Below are positions 9,990 to 21,545 of a stretch of DNA of 64,000 nucleotides, one piece after another. The translations under genes and the position numbers were made by a program. Below the pieces are notes generated by a model. The model saw only the letters and a program-made list of their open reading frames with translations, was not told the origin of the DNA and did no database searches. Within the stretch, counting starts at the first letter, position 1. Each line of letters starts with the position of its first letter. Source of the stretch: Symsagittifera roscoffensis (lineage: Eukaryota > Xenacoelomorpha > Acoela > Convolutidae); assembly GCF_963678635.1 (NCBI RefSeq), contig NC_087067.1, forward strand, positions 58,882,487 to 58,946,486, written 5' to 3'.

Positions 9990-10560
9990 TTATCGAACAT
10001 TACAGTTCATAACAAACATAAAATCTCCCAAGACTTGGGCGATTTCTTTGAAATCGTTCAAAGTATAGTTGACATAGGCAACTTGCTTCAAGACTTCGTT
10101 TTCATTTGCAGCGAACAGTCGAATCTGAATGTGGGGTGGCTTGTTCACATTGTACTTCTTGATAGTGACACACACCCTTCTCTTCTTGTATATTGCTACG
10201 TCATACACCGCATGCCAGTTCGCAAGTTCCTTCTTCATGGTTGAGTCTTTGTCAGAACAGGGTTCCAATACAGGAACGAGTGCAAGATTTTCAGCATCAT
10301 GAATAACAGTTTTCCGTATTGCTGATATCCTTTCCCCTTCTCTTTCACCAATATGGACTTGCTGGGTTTTTTTTCGATTTGTCCAGATTCATTTTTTTTA
10401 GCAATTGGAAGCAAGTTTCAAAGTAAATTTTTCCGTTGTAGGGTTTTTGGTATAAAGAAAATCTCCCAACTCTTTTTTGGTTCTTAGCAAATTCAATATA
10501 GTTGGGAAGGATATTTTTCGTGAATTCATTTTTGACTTGAGACTCAGAGCCAACTGATCA
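9990..10560 (-). pseudogene. Unknown viral gene with a possible PC4-like C-terminal domain
   Basis: The minus strand reads as one gene of about 190 codons with a frameshift in an A-run near 10372. The N-terminal part includes NEFTKNILPNYIEFAKNQKR and YQKPYNGKIYFETC. The C-terminal part, from VHIGEREGERISAIRKTVIH to the stop at 9990, has VYDVAIYKKRRVCVTIKKYN then HIQIRLFAANENEV and a final helix. This alternation of strands followed by a helix is reminiscent of PC4-type ssDNA-binding domains, but that is a weak visual match. It lies upstream of the ATPase on the same strand and probably starts at the divergent intergenic region. Confidence 0.4.
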
Positions 10561-10632
10561 GTAGTAGATACTTCAAAATAATGATGTTTGTAAATTTATA
10601 GAAATTAAGAAATGTAGATGACTCACTGTACA

Positions 10633-10724
10633 TTCCAAATAAGGTATTATTACCTTATATGGAATAATGAGTAGGTGATGATCCAAATATGGAAATTGTG
10701 TAGGTGATGGATTTACTCTATAAG
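10633..10724. promoter_or_regulatory. Divergent control region with three CArG boxes and a TATA-like site
   Basis: CCAAATAAGG (10635-10644), CCTTATATGG (10653-10662) and CCAAATATGG (10683-10692) all fit CC(A/T)6GG, the binding consensus of SRF-type MADS factors (established knowledge). The first two form the arms of a 32-bp near-palindrome (10633-10664). TATAAG at 10719-10724 lies 44 bases before the plus-strand ATG at 10768. The region separates a minus-strand gene from a plus-strand gene. Confidence 0.5.
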
Positions 10725-10767
10725 CAATTCAATGTTGAAAAAAATCATTTTCAACAAGTAATCGGTG

Positions 10768-10989
10768 ATGGCATCTGCTATGTGTCAAGCATATCCTACT
10801 TGTTTTTCGGACTACAATGCAAAATCTTTTTTTATCTCTGTCTCAGAAAACTACTATAAAAAATTATTGTCAGCCAAGACTACTGTGTATCTAACTATTC
10901 ATCATTCTGCCAGTGGAAAATTGCAATTTTCTTTTACTATTAATTGGATCAAAGCTCGATCAGATTTTGCAAAGATTAGAGAACTATAA
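10768..10989 (+). CDS. Hypothetical small viral protein (73 aa)
   Basis: An intact frame from ATG at 10768 (a GTG lies just before; another in-frame ATG follows at the fifth codon) to a TAA at 10987-10989. Residues such as SENYYKKLLSAKTTVYLTIH and INWIKARSDFAKIREL suggest a small folded protein without a signal peptide or membrane segment. I do not recognise it. Its position just downstream of the CArG/TATA region and upstream of the basic-protein frame suggests the first gene of a plus-strand viral transcript. Confidence 0.4.
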   Translation: MASAMCQAYPTCFSDYNAKSFFISVSENYYKKLLSAKTTVYLTIHHSASGKLQFSFTINWIKARSDFAKIREL

Positions 10990-11029
10990 TTTCACTTAGC
11001 AAATTGTTGACTGTATAAATTTTTAATAG

Positions 11030-11362
11030 AAATACAGATTTCATTTCAACATTATTTCATCAAGATGTGAAATTTTCAATCAACTGAATCGTGCAGTCGA
11101 ACACAACTTGAAATTTTGAATACTGGAAAAATTACCCAGTGTTGCAAAGAAACGTCTGCTGCGAAAAAAAATCAAAAGACATTATCTCAGTTCTGCTCAG
11201 AAGCTTGCGTCCACTCAGACTCTTGGATCAGTTTTTTTGAAAAGGATTCGAAAAGTTAAAAACTCAAAGAATGAGACTGATTTGTTGAAAGTTGTTGATA
11301 ATTTCATTGATGGTTATGGCACTGTAAATAGTGAGCGTATCAATTTTTCTATTAATAATTGA
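11030..11362 (+). pseudogene. Basic viral protein (hypothetical) with an internal stop, unit B
   Basis: One frame runs from about 11030 to TGA at 11360-11362, interrupted by TGA at 11117-11119. After the stop come 80 codons with a basic segment (AKKRLLRKKIKRHYL), then STQTLGSVFLKRIRK and the same C terminus as the fragment at 1-168. No ATG was found at the beginning. The product is Lys/Arg-rich, so nucleic-acid contact is possible; the family is unknown. Confidence 0.35.
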
Positions 11363-11363
11363 A

Positions 11364-12180
11364 TGTTTGTTTATAAAAATTTTGTCAAAATTGTTTTTTG
11401 TTTAAAATCAAAAGTTTTTTCAACAAATAAATTTGTAATCTACTTTTGTGCGAAAATTAACTCAGAGTTTTTTCGCAAGGTGTAAATTTTTATTTGATTT
11501 TTTCAACACGTTTGCAAAAATTTAATTAAACTTTTTTAAAACATGCAAAAATTGTTTTGGTTTTTTAAAAGTGTGCAAAAATTTTCAAAATTTGTTTGTG
11601 TTAGAGCAAGTTTTTTGTGTTTTTTTTAAAAACAAATGCAAAAATCTAACTTTTTTTCTTATGCATATGCGAAAAACGCAAAAATTTATTGTAAAATTTT
11701 TTTTAAATACCTGCTGAAAATTTTTCATTATTGATGACTTTGAGTGCTATTTTAAAACTGTTTTTCTGATGTTTTTAATCAACACACTGTTTTTCTGATG
11801 TTTTTAATGAACACACATGCAAAAATTGAATTTTATAATGATCAAAATTAGAACAAAGAAATTCATAAATTTTAATTTTCAACAATGCAAGAAAACTTTG
11901 TTTCATTTTTTTAAAATGCGAGAATATTTAATGAAATTTTCTTAATTTGCAAGATTGTCTTTGATTTTGTAACCTATTATAAAATTTTTTGCATGGTGCA
12001 AAAATTAATGTAAAGCTTTTAGCATGTTTGCAAAAATTGGTTTAATTTTTTTGCTATCTTTCTAACAAAACTCTTCTAACAAAAGTATTTACCAGTTACA
12101 GAATTAAATTCATTTCCAACAAAAATTTTCAACAAAATTTAAAAAAACGTTACCTTTGGAATTTATTAACAAACTTTTCT
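11364..12180. other. AT-rich spacer with GCAAAAATT motifs (unit B)
   Basis: Same layout as the spacer at 170-985, including the 29-bp tandem duplication. No gene is seen. Differences from the first copy are a few substitutions, for example near 11940 and 12140. Confidence 0.45.
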
Positions 12181-12183
12181 TTG

Positions 12184-12603
12184 TTAAGAATTTGCAAATT
12201 TTGCAAAGATTTGCAAATTTTGCAAAGCTGGTCTTGCCTCCATCACTGGTGGTGGTCTTGGTGGTTCGCTGACTGGAGTTCTTGGCTCAGAGAACCCTTC
12301 ATCCTCTTCGATGGTATTTGGGTTGTCCACAGAACCCTCTTCCTTAGGAAAAAGGAAATCGTCGAATGGTTGAGCCACATATCTAGAGTCAGGAGTTCCG
12401 GGGTAGTTCATTCCCACATGCTCGGCCACTTCCTTTACATTTGCGTTTCTCCAAGTTGGTTCTCTGTAGGGAGTACTTGCGTTACATGATGTTCGTTGAA
12501 ATCCCTGCGCATCACCTCCAACATGTGCCAGACTTGGATTGGGATGTCCATTCGTGCCAGAAAAACTCCACAAACAGTTTCTCGCACTTAGATTTGTACT
12601 AAA
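12184..12603 (-). CDS. Proline/acid-rich hypothetical viral protein fragment (unit B)
   Basis: Essentially identical to the fragment at 990-1409, with the same lack of an ATG and the same proline cluster. One synonymous-looking change lies near 12350. That the frame is uninterrupted in both copies fits either recent duplication or a real protein; the duplication alone explains it. Confidence 0.4.
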   Translation of the reverse strand, partial: FSTNLSARNCLWSFSGTNGHPNPSLAHVGGDAQGFQRTSCNASTPYREPTWRNANVKEVAEHVGMNYPGTPDSRYVAQPFDDFLFPKEEGSVDNPNTIEEDEGFSEPRTPVSEPPRPPPVMEARPALQNLQIFAKFANS

Positions 12604-13205
12604 TCAGCCGAAAATTCTACCGAGATCATAAGATTGTTGTTGTGTACGGAGAAGATCATTTTGATCAAAAAGTTGAGTTAACGATACAGAGTGAAAACAA
12701 AATTTAGAGTTGAGAGGGAGGTAGTTGACGGTGGTTAAGATGAAATTAAGGTCTTTAGAAGTGAGAGAGGAGATAGTTGACGGTGGTTAAGTTGGAAATA
12801 AAATGATTTGTAGTTAAGAAAGAGAGTACCTTCAACTGGAATGTTTGGGTTTAACCAATCAGAATGGATTTACCTTATTTGGATTGTAGTCGTGTCCAAT
12901 CCGATTTCAGTTTCCTTTTATGGAATTCTTATAGAAAACTCGTGACCAATTGGAAACAAAGCTCCATTTTACACATTGTCGTTTCCAATCACAAAAACAT
13001 TAATTTTTCTTCAAGTTGTCGATATATATAATCAGACAAAAGTTTACCTTTTAAGGACTGAAATCTTCCAAATAAGTAAAAATATAGACAAAAGCAATCG
13101 CAAAAATAAATGACCAAAAGTTGTTTGCTGTAAAAATAAGAAAAATTGCCGATATAAGTAACAAAAGAAGAAAAATTAAAAAAAGTAGCATCTGTGCAAG
13201 TCCTC

Positions 13206-13793
13206 TCATCAAATTAATTGAATTTTTGGTATATAATCGATGAGAAATTGCTGAATTTCGAGCAGATATTCAAGTTCTTTGATTTTTATGTAGATTTGAG
13301 AGGATAACTCAAAGTTGATGGAACTTTCAAAGCAAATCTCGGGAAATCTGATTCCAAACCTGATCATACATGATTTTGAACTTTGAAAATCTTAAAAAAA
13401 ATGGAGGAATAATGAATTTTGCTGGGGAGTTTTAATAAATTTGGGAGTTGGATATGGAATAAAAAGAGTATTTGAAATATTATCGTACGACTTTTTTATG
13501 AACTTCAAATTTTCTAAAACAAATAAAATTTCTTTTCTAGTCAAGGGTAACTCAGCAGTAAGTTTATAGCTTTCATACGCAATATGTGGATCAAAAATAA
13601 ACTCTTTGATTGAGTAATTTTGCCTAAAGAGGCCTTTACTTAGTCAAAAACTCTTTTTTGGACAACATAAACGTCCGAAAAATTGTGAAAAAAGTACGAA
13701 TCTACATCTATTTTATCAATAAGGAAATCACACAGAATTTTTTTTTTCTTGTAGAGTAATTCGAGGAAGTTCAAATATTTTTTAATTGACATT
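13206..13793 (-). pseudogene. Broken minus-strand viral gene of unknown family (unit B)
   Basis: Second copy of the gene at 2012-2600, with the same frame change and the same stops, ending at the double TGA at 13211-13206. Sharing of breaks shows they were present before the 8.3-kb duplication. Confidence 0.4.
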
Positions 13794-13893
13794 TTTCACA
13801 AATAATTATTTTGGATTCAAAGTTATGTCTGGAAATTGCTTAGTTCTGATTGGTTGAAAATTTTTCTGGAAAATTCTAGAACTTTCAAAGGAA

Positions 13894-14067
13894 TGACGTC
13901 ATTACCACAAAAAGAAAATTGCGTGAGTGGTGACGTCACTTCTTTTTATAGAATTACGTCATTACCATAAAAGGAACATTGCGTAGGCAGTGAGGTTACT
14001 TCTTTTCGAAGAATGACGTCATTACTATAAAAGGATAATTGCGTAGGCGTCATTGTTAGTATAAATA
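13894..14067 (+). promoter_or_regulatory. Candidate polymerase promoter, unit B copy
   Basis: TGACGTCA at 13894, 13931 and 14014 and TTACGTCA at 13954 repeat the 60-bp periodic arrangement seen at 2701-2874. TATAAATA is at 14060-14067, about 100 bases before the polymerase ATG at 14165. Units C-F start inside the polymerase and so lack it. Confidence 0.6.
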
Positions 14068-14164
14068 CGCTTATTTTATTGGGTTAAATCATTCATTTTA
14101 ATCAATTGGTAATTTAAAATTTTAACTTTGGAACATTTCTAATAACCTACAATTTTTTTAGATA

Positions 14165-17100
14165 ATGCCTGCTCTTAACCGAAATGGGAAAGTGAAGAGT
14201 GGAGACTGTGGAAACTTGTATGTTAGGGCGCATTTAGCTCGACATCAAAAAAGATGTGCTAAAGGAGTTATTTATTTGCTGAAAAACATTCCAATGGGAT
14301 GTCCGGACTCTGTCTTAACGAACCTCTTCGGAAAAACCATTCTGTTAACTGTCTTTTATCTAACAAAGACAAGGAAGCTTACAAGGATCAATTGTGTTTT
14401 CTCCGCGCATTGGCAATGTACGTGAACGGACATAATGATCCCGACTCTCACACTTCTAGATACTTTACAGAATTTACTTCAAAATCTGGTTATGATCCTA
14501 AAAGTTTTCGTGGAGTTTCAGTATAAGACTTACCTGTTGTCGAGGAAATTGTTCAAAGAAACATCTTTATATACGATTTCGATATCCAAGAACGTGAATA
14601 TGTAGGAGAACTAGCTCGATGAAGTTTTGGAAGATTTGACAAAACTGTCAAATTACTGAGAATTTAACATTCATATCAATCAAACAATTGATATTGATTC
14701 TTTCTCAAGTGCTTCCGGTGTCCTAGTTGTGATACTTGCTTGAAAAGAACTGAGTTTCTCAACAAACATCTGCTGAGATGTAAGGATCGAGTGAAACGTA
14801 TTTACCCAAAGAACGTCTTTAAATTTCGCGAACCCTTGTTTGAAAAAAAAACGCATTCAATCTTCCAATTTCTGAAGATAACTAACTTTTTAATAATCTA
14901 GCAATTTTTCATTTTTTTTTCGATTTGTGTTCCAACAGAAGAACTAAAAGAAACACAAACTACAAGCTGGATTGGAAAACATGTTCCAATTTCAGTCTCT
15001 ATATGATCAACTCTGATTGATGAACCCATCTTTTTGTACAACAAGTGTCCACGGAACTTGATTATTGATTTTGTAAGCAAGCTCGAGCTGTTGGCTGAGA
15101 AAAGTAAGCTGGAGATGAGAACATCATTTCAAGATATTGAAGTGGCTGTCAATGAACGAATGAAATAGATTTTTGATCAGCTAAACGAACGCGGTTAAAA
15201 TTATTCAAGTAACAAATTTGAGTACGAAGACGAATGCATTGGAGATTCGGAAGACGCAGATACGTCAATAAAATTCTTGCAAATTCAGAAAAATCAACTC
15301 ATCGAATTGAAACAACATCTGAAGAGATATGTAAATACTTCACCTGTTTTTGGATTTAACAGCGGTAGATATGATTTGATTTTGATCAAGTCATACTTAA
15401 TCCCCTATTTGATTCGCGATAAAGAACAAGAAACATTAGTAATAAAAAAACGAACGATTTCATTTCCTTCAAATTTACAGATTTACAATTTCTAGAACGA
15501 AGTTTTCTGGGTGGGGCAATTACTCTGAACTCTGTTTTTAAAGCCTATGAAGCTAGCGAAACGAAAAGATTCTTTCCCTATGACTGGTTTGATAACCCAG
15601 AAAAACTTGATTTCCCCGAACTGCCGCCGTATGAAGCTTTTTTCAGTAAACTAGAAACAACACTTCTTCTAGACAAAGACTTCGTCGATTATGAGAAGCT
15701 GAGAAAGAGTGGGCTTGACGAACAACAAGCACTGAAAAAGCTTCAAATCCAGACTATGCCTGCATCTGGATTGGATAATTACACTTACTTATAGGAGACA
15801 TGGAAGAAAAACGGAATGACAGTGTTCAAAGACTTTTTGAAGAAGTACAACAACAAAGATGTAGTTCAAACCCTAGAAGCAGTGCAAAAAGTGATTCAGT
15901 TTTATCATAACAAGGAGATAGATATGATGAAACTTGATTGTACTCTTCCAAATCTAGCAAACGAATGTCTACACAAACCTACAAATTACAAGTTGTATCC
16001 ATTTTGCGAAAGTGATAAAGATTTGTGTGAAAAAATTCGGGAAGACATGACTGGTCGACCATCCATTGTGTTCACTCGAAAAGATGCAGCTGATGAACCT
16101 TTCATTAGAAATTCATCAAAAATTTGTAAATCAATAGTTGGAATTGATGCAAGTTCAGCTCTACCCCTTCTCAATGTGTCAAGATATGCCAACAGGACTG
16201 TACACGAGATGGGAGCTTGACACTGATATGCAAAAATTCATAGCTAGACATAATCAATCACGCATTTTCGAGAATATGGTCATGTCTTTTCACCGGGAAA
16301 CAAGACCAGACTGTAAAATTGAGAGTTTTTTCACATCTGGAAAAAAGAAAAAAATCGACTGTTTCAATGTGGATGGTTATTGTGATCAATATAAGACAGT
16401 GTTTGAAGCAATGGGATGTTACTACCACTTCTGTTCTTATCAAAAAACTCGTCCCTCCTTAACAGATCAGGATATTGAACGATGTAATAAGAAGAGAGAG
16501 ATGGATGATATGAGGCGAGAATACATAAAAGAGAAAGGAAGCAAAGTTGAAAAAATGTGGGAGTGTGAGTGGTGGGAAAGTTTCAAAACCAATGACAAGA
16601 TCAAAAATCACGTCAGAACCCACTTTTTCTATAAAAGAAATCTTTCTACAGACTCTCTTTCATCAAAAACAAACGATGGATCTCTTTTTGGCTACGTTCA
16701 GTGCGACTTAGTTGTTCCAGATGAACTGAAATCAAAAGTTGCGAATTTTCGTCCAATTTTCAAAAACACTGAGGTTGGATGAAACGATATTGGAGACTAC
16801 ATGAAGAATTATGCAATCGAGAACGAATTGTTAAAACACTTCAGAGAATGCTGATATCTAGTTTCAAGCTAGAAAATGGAACAGTTATGACTCCTCTGTT
16901 CAACTTTTTTATTTAACTTGGGTTGCAGTGCACCAAAACTTACCGTTTTGTTCAATATTCTCCTCGGAAATTCTTTAATAATTTCGTTCATTCAGTGGTT
17001 GATGCTTGAAGAGAAAGAGATGAAAACCCTTTGTGAAGAGTTGTGGCAGAAACCATGGAACTTTTGGGTAATTCCTCTTATGGATATCAGATCATGGATA

Positions 17101-18011
17101 GATCTAGGCATACAATCACAAAATATCTGATCGATGAAAAAACTGATAAGGCAATCAATGAACTACAGTTTAAAAGACTTAACACAGTTGAGAAGGACTT
17201 ATATGAGATCGAATTGCTGAAATCCACCATTGAACACAGAGAACCCATCATTTTTGGATTTTTCATATTTCAGTATTCAAAGCTGAGATTGTTGTAACTC
17301 TGCTATAACTTCTTTGACGAACTTTGAGATGTGAACAAATTTGTGGAGTTAGAGTTGGACACAGGCTCGCTTTACTTAGCTCTTGCTGAAGAAAACTTAT
17401 ACGACTGTATCAAACCAGATAAGAGAGCTGCTTGGGAAAAAATGAGGGAAAATGACTGCAGAGACTCTTTCAAGGCGGATGCAAAAAACTTATACGACTG
17501 TATCAAACCAGATAAGAGAGCTGCTTGGGAAAAAATGAGGGAAAATGACTGCAGAGACTCTTTCAAGGCGGATGCAAAAATTATTTTTTTTCCTCGAACG
17601 TGTTGCAGTACGCATAAAAAGTATGATAAACGGGAGCCGACACTTTTTAAAGATGAATTTAGATGTACAGAAAAGCTCTGTTTGTGTAGCAAGACATATT
17701 GCTGCTATGACAACAAGTCCAATAATTTCAAGTTTAGCAGCAAAGGATTAAACAAAGGGGTCCTGGAAGATTCTGGAGACTGTCCCAAGTCAACATACAG
17801 GACAGTGCTCGATGAAGCAATCAACCTAACATCTACAATTAGAGGATTCAGAACCGCAAACAAAAAAGGACATAGTTATTTTTATCCAAAAAGACAAGTT
17901 CAAGATGATGGATTCCATACAAAACCATTGAATTTATAGGGAGTTTTTGGAGATGCAAGCAATGTATTATATTTTTGTACAATGCAGTCTTTTAATGGTG
18001 TTTTCTTATAA
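14165..18011 (+). pseudogene. Protein-primed family-B DNA polymerase, unit B (longest copy, broken)
   Basis: This copy covers the whole gene, including the linker block (15670-15725) absent from unit A. Order: Cys/His-rich N terminus (14165-14520), exonuclease segment with FGFNSGRYDL near 15350, motif A region near 16140 (frameshifted by one extra T after GATGCAAG), NSSYGYQIMD near 17075, and LDTGSLY near 17355 in place of the catalytic DTDS. The C-terminal 202 codons (17331-17939) are open and include the in-frame 31-residue duplication. TAG at 17937-17939 interrupts the frame 24 codons before the TAA at 18009-18011 that matches the end in unit F. The N-terminal half has several stops. It cannot make an active enzyme as it stands. 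Confidence 0.85.
17394..17579 (+). repeat. In-frame 93-base tandem duplication in polymerase
   Basis: The 31-codon block starting NLYDCIKPDKRAAW occurs at 17394 and again at 17487, keeping the frame. Unit A has the same duplication with one extra A at the join. This places unit A and unit B on one lineage, separate from D and F. Confidence 0.9.
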
Positions 18012-18899
18012 AGTTGCGGTAAATTTCAAACACGATGCAGTGATTTATATATTTTCTTTTTAATTTATTTTTTTTCTCTAAGATTCAGATAAATAGAAAG
18101 TAAAAGTTTCTGATATTTTTTTTCTAGATCAATTTATAACTATTCTTATCGTGTTTTGGAAATTTTCGAAAAAATTTTCAATTATTATTTTTTTTTGAAG
18201 AAGTTTTCAAGTTTTTACACAAAAACTCTTACCATTGACTTACCATATATCAAAAATCTAATTAAAAAATCTTCATTACACAATCTACACGTGATTAACC
18301 AGTAATCATTACTAATAAGGACTCGCGCGCCAAAAATTTTGCGAAAAAATAGACATTTCTACACAAAAACCAAAAAAATTTTGTTTTTCTTTTCATTATC
18401 TTACCATCACACAAACCATGAAACCTTACCATTGGTATTATCTATCTTAATACGTTGTAAACTCCAAACCCTATCTTAATACATAGCTGGGTGACCGGAT
18501 GATCTATTCCCTATCTTAATACATGGGGGTTCACCCAACTCCACCCCCCCCCCCCCTGATCACCTCCAACATCTACTACTGTAGCTTGACTGTCAATTCA
18601 ATTTGCAAATCCATCTGAAAACAGAATTCATTCTTAGACCAAGATGCTTCTCACTCATGCCTAGCCTAAACCTCCCCCCTTACTATCTTTAAAACATTAT
18701 CCTAACATTTTCTCGTTATAATAATTTAATTAGGAATTTAAAAGCATGCAGACTTATTTCATGTTTTAGCATCTTAAATTCTTTAGAACTGAATTATCTT
18801 GCCAATTATATTAAAATCCATCTAGCTGACTTGTGCTCCCTTTACCTAGCTCAAGAGCCCTGCGACTCCTAACTCAAGACATCCATGTCCACTCAAAGC
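18012..18899. other. Non-coding link between polymerase and gypsy fragment (unit B)
   Basis: Same as 6774-7670: an AT-rich stretch, three CTATCTTAATAC-type words, the GGGTGACC/GGTTCACCC inverted repeat, and a poly-C run of 13. No gene is seen. Confidence 0.4.
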
Positions 18900-20138
18900 T
18901 CAGGCGATACTCAAGTAATACTTCTTGTGTAGGTGCACCATTATCCCCGTTTCTGCAAAGACCACGTGCAGGATGGCGGGTAATTCATTTTTACCAACCT
19001 AGGGTTCAACTTGCCCCTGTTTGGATAATAGACCGGCATTGAGACCTCTCGTATCCCTCCTTCGAGCATGAAGTCCCTCAACCTCGTTAGTGTCAACATC
19101 ACATGCTCGGGGTCTATCGTGTTCCTTTCATTGACCCTCGTCACCAAAAAGCACAGGTATTCACCAGGAACTTGTGAAACTGATGGGAGAAGCGGAGCCA
19201 TTCCTCCCAGTTCTGATATTTTTTTTGAAGTCTGTTTCCAGTCTCGTGTTGAAGCTCATGTCCGCTGTTATGAGGATCGCACTAGTCCTATCTGACAAAA
19301 TGAAGTCGCTGTCTGTGATCAGGATGTTCTCTGAATAAGGATGTTCTCTGATCAGGATGTTCTCATTCGGTATCTCAAATCCTGTCTTGAAATTTTTTCC
19401 TATGGTAGGCTCGGCTTCCTCCTGATCCAGTTCCAACCCGCTAGTCTCTCTCACTTCCCTGAGCTTCTTTATCATAAAATTTTCGGTGTGGGTAAGTCCT
19501 AACACCACTCCCCGGACAAAAATATTTATCGACGTCCCCGTCGATGGTGCTAGGCTCAAGTTATCCCGCTGTATGTCCAGTGGCCGGTCAGTGGCTGTCC
19601 AACCAAATAGCGGATTTCCTGATTTGTCATGTTTCATTGCCGATACGTCGACTTGCTGGATAATTTGCGCTTCCTTCTCGTCAGTCTCAAGGTTATGCAT
19701 CCATTCCAGTATCCTCAGGTTTGTATTTTCCCTTTTTTCTATCTCGCTTTGTTCCAGATCTACTTCTCGTTCAGGTACAGAGTAGTCCTCTTGCAAGGAA
19801 GTCTCACTGTGGTTGATGATCTGCCACTCTTCATCGGCTACCGGCTGGCCCACGTTCACCAAATCCTCGCCTATCTCCTCGGGTTGTATCTTGTCAATCA
19901 AGAAGTCGTCACCATACATGTTGTACATCATACCTGTCCAGGTGCGATCGTCTTTTCTTCTCCCTGTGGTCATCGGCAAGTCTGGTTCTATCACTTTGGT
20001 ACCTCGTTCTGCTCCGGATCATTTAAATCTTCCTCCGCGAAAGATCATCCGTCCGAATCTACCTCAATTTTCTCGTTATCATCCATGCTCACATCCTCCT
20101 TGCCGTCATTCTTCACTCTGGTGCCTTTCTCGTTCACC
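18900..20138 (-). pseudogene. Gypsy Pol C-terminal tail with macro-domain-like module (unit B)
   Basis: The minus strand from 19994 down has a 277-codon open frame, first an acidic tail (MYGDDFLIDKIQPEEIGEDL and similar), then a linker with NLSLAPSTGTSINIFVRGV, then the macro-like module from about 19370 to the stop at 18900. The shared one-base frameshift follows the FKK motif near 19220, after which FLVTRVNERNT and SMPVYYPNRGKL continue in another frame. The placement downstream of integrase on the same strand shows it is a fusion at the end of Pol rather than a separate gene. No envelope features (signal peptide, furin site, membrane anchor) are visible. Confidence 0.55.
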
Positions 20139-21545
20139 TCACATGCTGGCTCTACCATTAGATACTCGAGTCCTTCCATGTTCTGTGGTACACACCAGTC
20201 TTCCGGAGATGGGACGTGAGGTTTCAGATTTTCGTAGTGCGCCGCATGCCCTATAACTCAAGCGATAGAAGCGGCCCTGCTGGTGTACCTCCGTTATCAT
20301 AAACGGTGCTCTCCATTTCTTCAGTAACTTTTCAGGCCCTTTTGGAGTTATGATATTCTGGAACACCCAGACGTATTGTCCCACAGCATACGGTTTCGCC
20401 TGAAGTTTTTTCCATCGTACTTCTTCCGCTGTCTCATTTGTGCCTGCGCCGTGTTCCTTCTACAGAGCTCGTTCACTTCCTGTTGTCTCCTGACCGCTTC
20501 CTTCACATACGCCTGAGGCGACGTCTTTTTCCCTTCGTATTCCGGATAGAAGAATGCCAGGGGCATCGCTCTCTCCCTGCCAGTTAACATCATGAAAGGA
20601 CTGATACCCGTTGATGAGTGCTGCGTGCTGTTATACGCCCCAACCACTTGCGGCAGATATTTATCCCAATCTGTCATGTGTCCGAGCAATGTACCCTGAG
20701 CATGTTCACCAGTGTTCTGTTCTGCCTCTCCACTAATCCGTTCGTTTGGGGATGGTAGGTTGTTGAATGCGCTCGAGCAATGTGGCATCTCCTCATCAGT
20801 TTTTTTGTCAAGTCTCCCACGAAGAATTTCCCATTGTCCGATTGGAATGTCATCGGACACCTTGATATCCAGTGCGTTATCAAATGATCACAAGTCTCTT
20901 CCACTGAGGCCGTCTGACAGGGTACCGCTTCTGCCATTTTCGTAAAGCGGTCTATATTTACCAGTATCTGATTGTATCCCGAGTCGGTCATGCAAATCTT
21001 GTGATGGTCTATTTGCATGACCTCGTTAATTTCCGAGCCTTCCACGGACCTAAGTGGGAATTTCATTTTTCTGGGTTCTTTCACTTGCAAACACGACAAA
21101 CATGTGTTCACCCACCTTTCGCAAGCCTTTCGCAACCCTGGCCAATCAAAGCTGTGTAGTACTCTTTGTTGTACCTTTCCTATTCCCTGATGTCCCAAAT
21201 GGTCGTGCGATCTGAACAACACTTCCGTCTGGTATAGCTGTGATAGTTATGTTGAGGTTATGTGTGATAGAGTAAGTCCCTTCTCTCTTTGTATAACTGG
21301 CTCAAGATCTTGTAATTATCCTCCTGCAGGTCTCATTTCTCCTTGACTTCCGTCCGGATCCATTTGGAGAGGTTGCTCGTCATCTTGTCATTCTTCTGAG
21401 CTCGTATCAGATCCGACAGTCTGTATCTCGCTTTGAAGTGGTCCTTCAATGCCATCATTTGACCATTCAGTTCTCCGGGACTGTGGATGTCGTCTTTTAG
21501 CTTAATGCAAACTATCCTTCTCCAGACCTCTTTGTCACACTTCTC
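20139..21545 (-). pseudogene. Gypsy integrase and upstream linker (unit B), truncated
   Basis: Integrase inserts retroelement DNA into the host genome. On the minus strand from 21222: the HHCC zinc-binding region (HDHLGHQGIG ... CLSCLQVK), catalytic core with Asp in MQIDHHKI, Asp in TFQSDNGKFF and Glu in NGLVERQNR, and the C-terminal region with GQYVWVFQNI. Frameshifts follow the LRVHCS segment near 20690 and again near 20370. Two codons before PMTFQSDN are missing relative to units C and E. The RNase H-integrase linker lies at 21223-21545 and stops abruptly at the fusion with unit C polymerase. Confidence 0.85.

Larger units (their letters stand above)
11195..19522. repeat. Second copy of the 8.3-kb segment at 1-8292
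   Basis: Position 1 matches 11195, and alignment by eye continues with offsets of 11194, 11193, 11192 and then 11240 (after a 48-base block absent from the first copy near 4480) to the gypsy tail. The copies differ by scattered substitutions and homopolymer changes. At 8293 the first copy switches to viral DNA, whereas the second continues into gypsy integrase sequence. Confidence 0.9.

Noticed and set aside
1-11194. An intact, circular or complete Polinton/adintovirus genome
   Set aside because: No terminal inverted repeats, recognisable capsid genes or integrase of the Polinton type were found, and the polymerase and ATPase are broken.
19486-20256. Long plus-strand ORFs (also at 30258-31054, 40759-41458 and 47380-47952)
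   Set aside because: They lie antisense to recognisable gypsy Pol or Gag frames and move with them in every copy.
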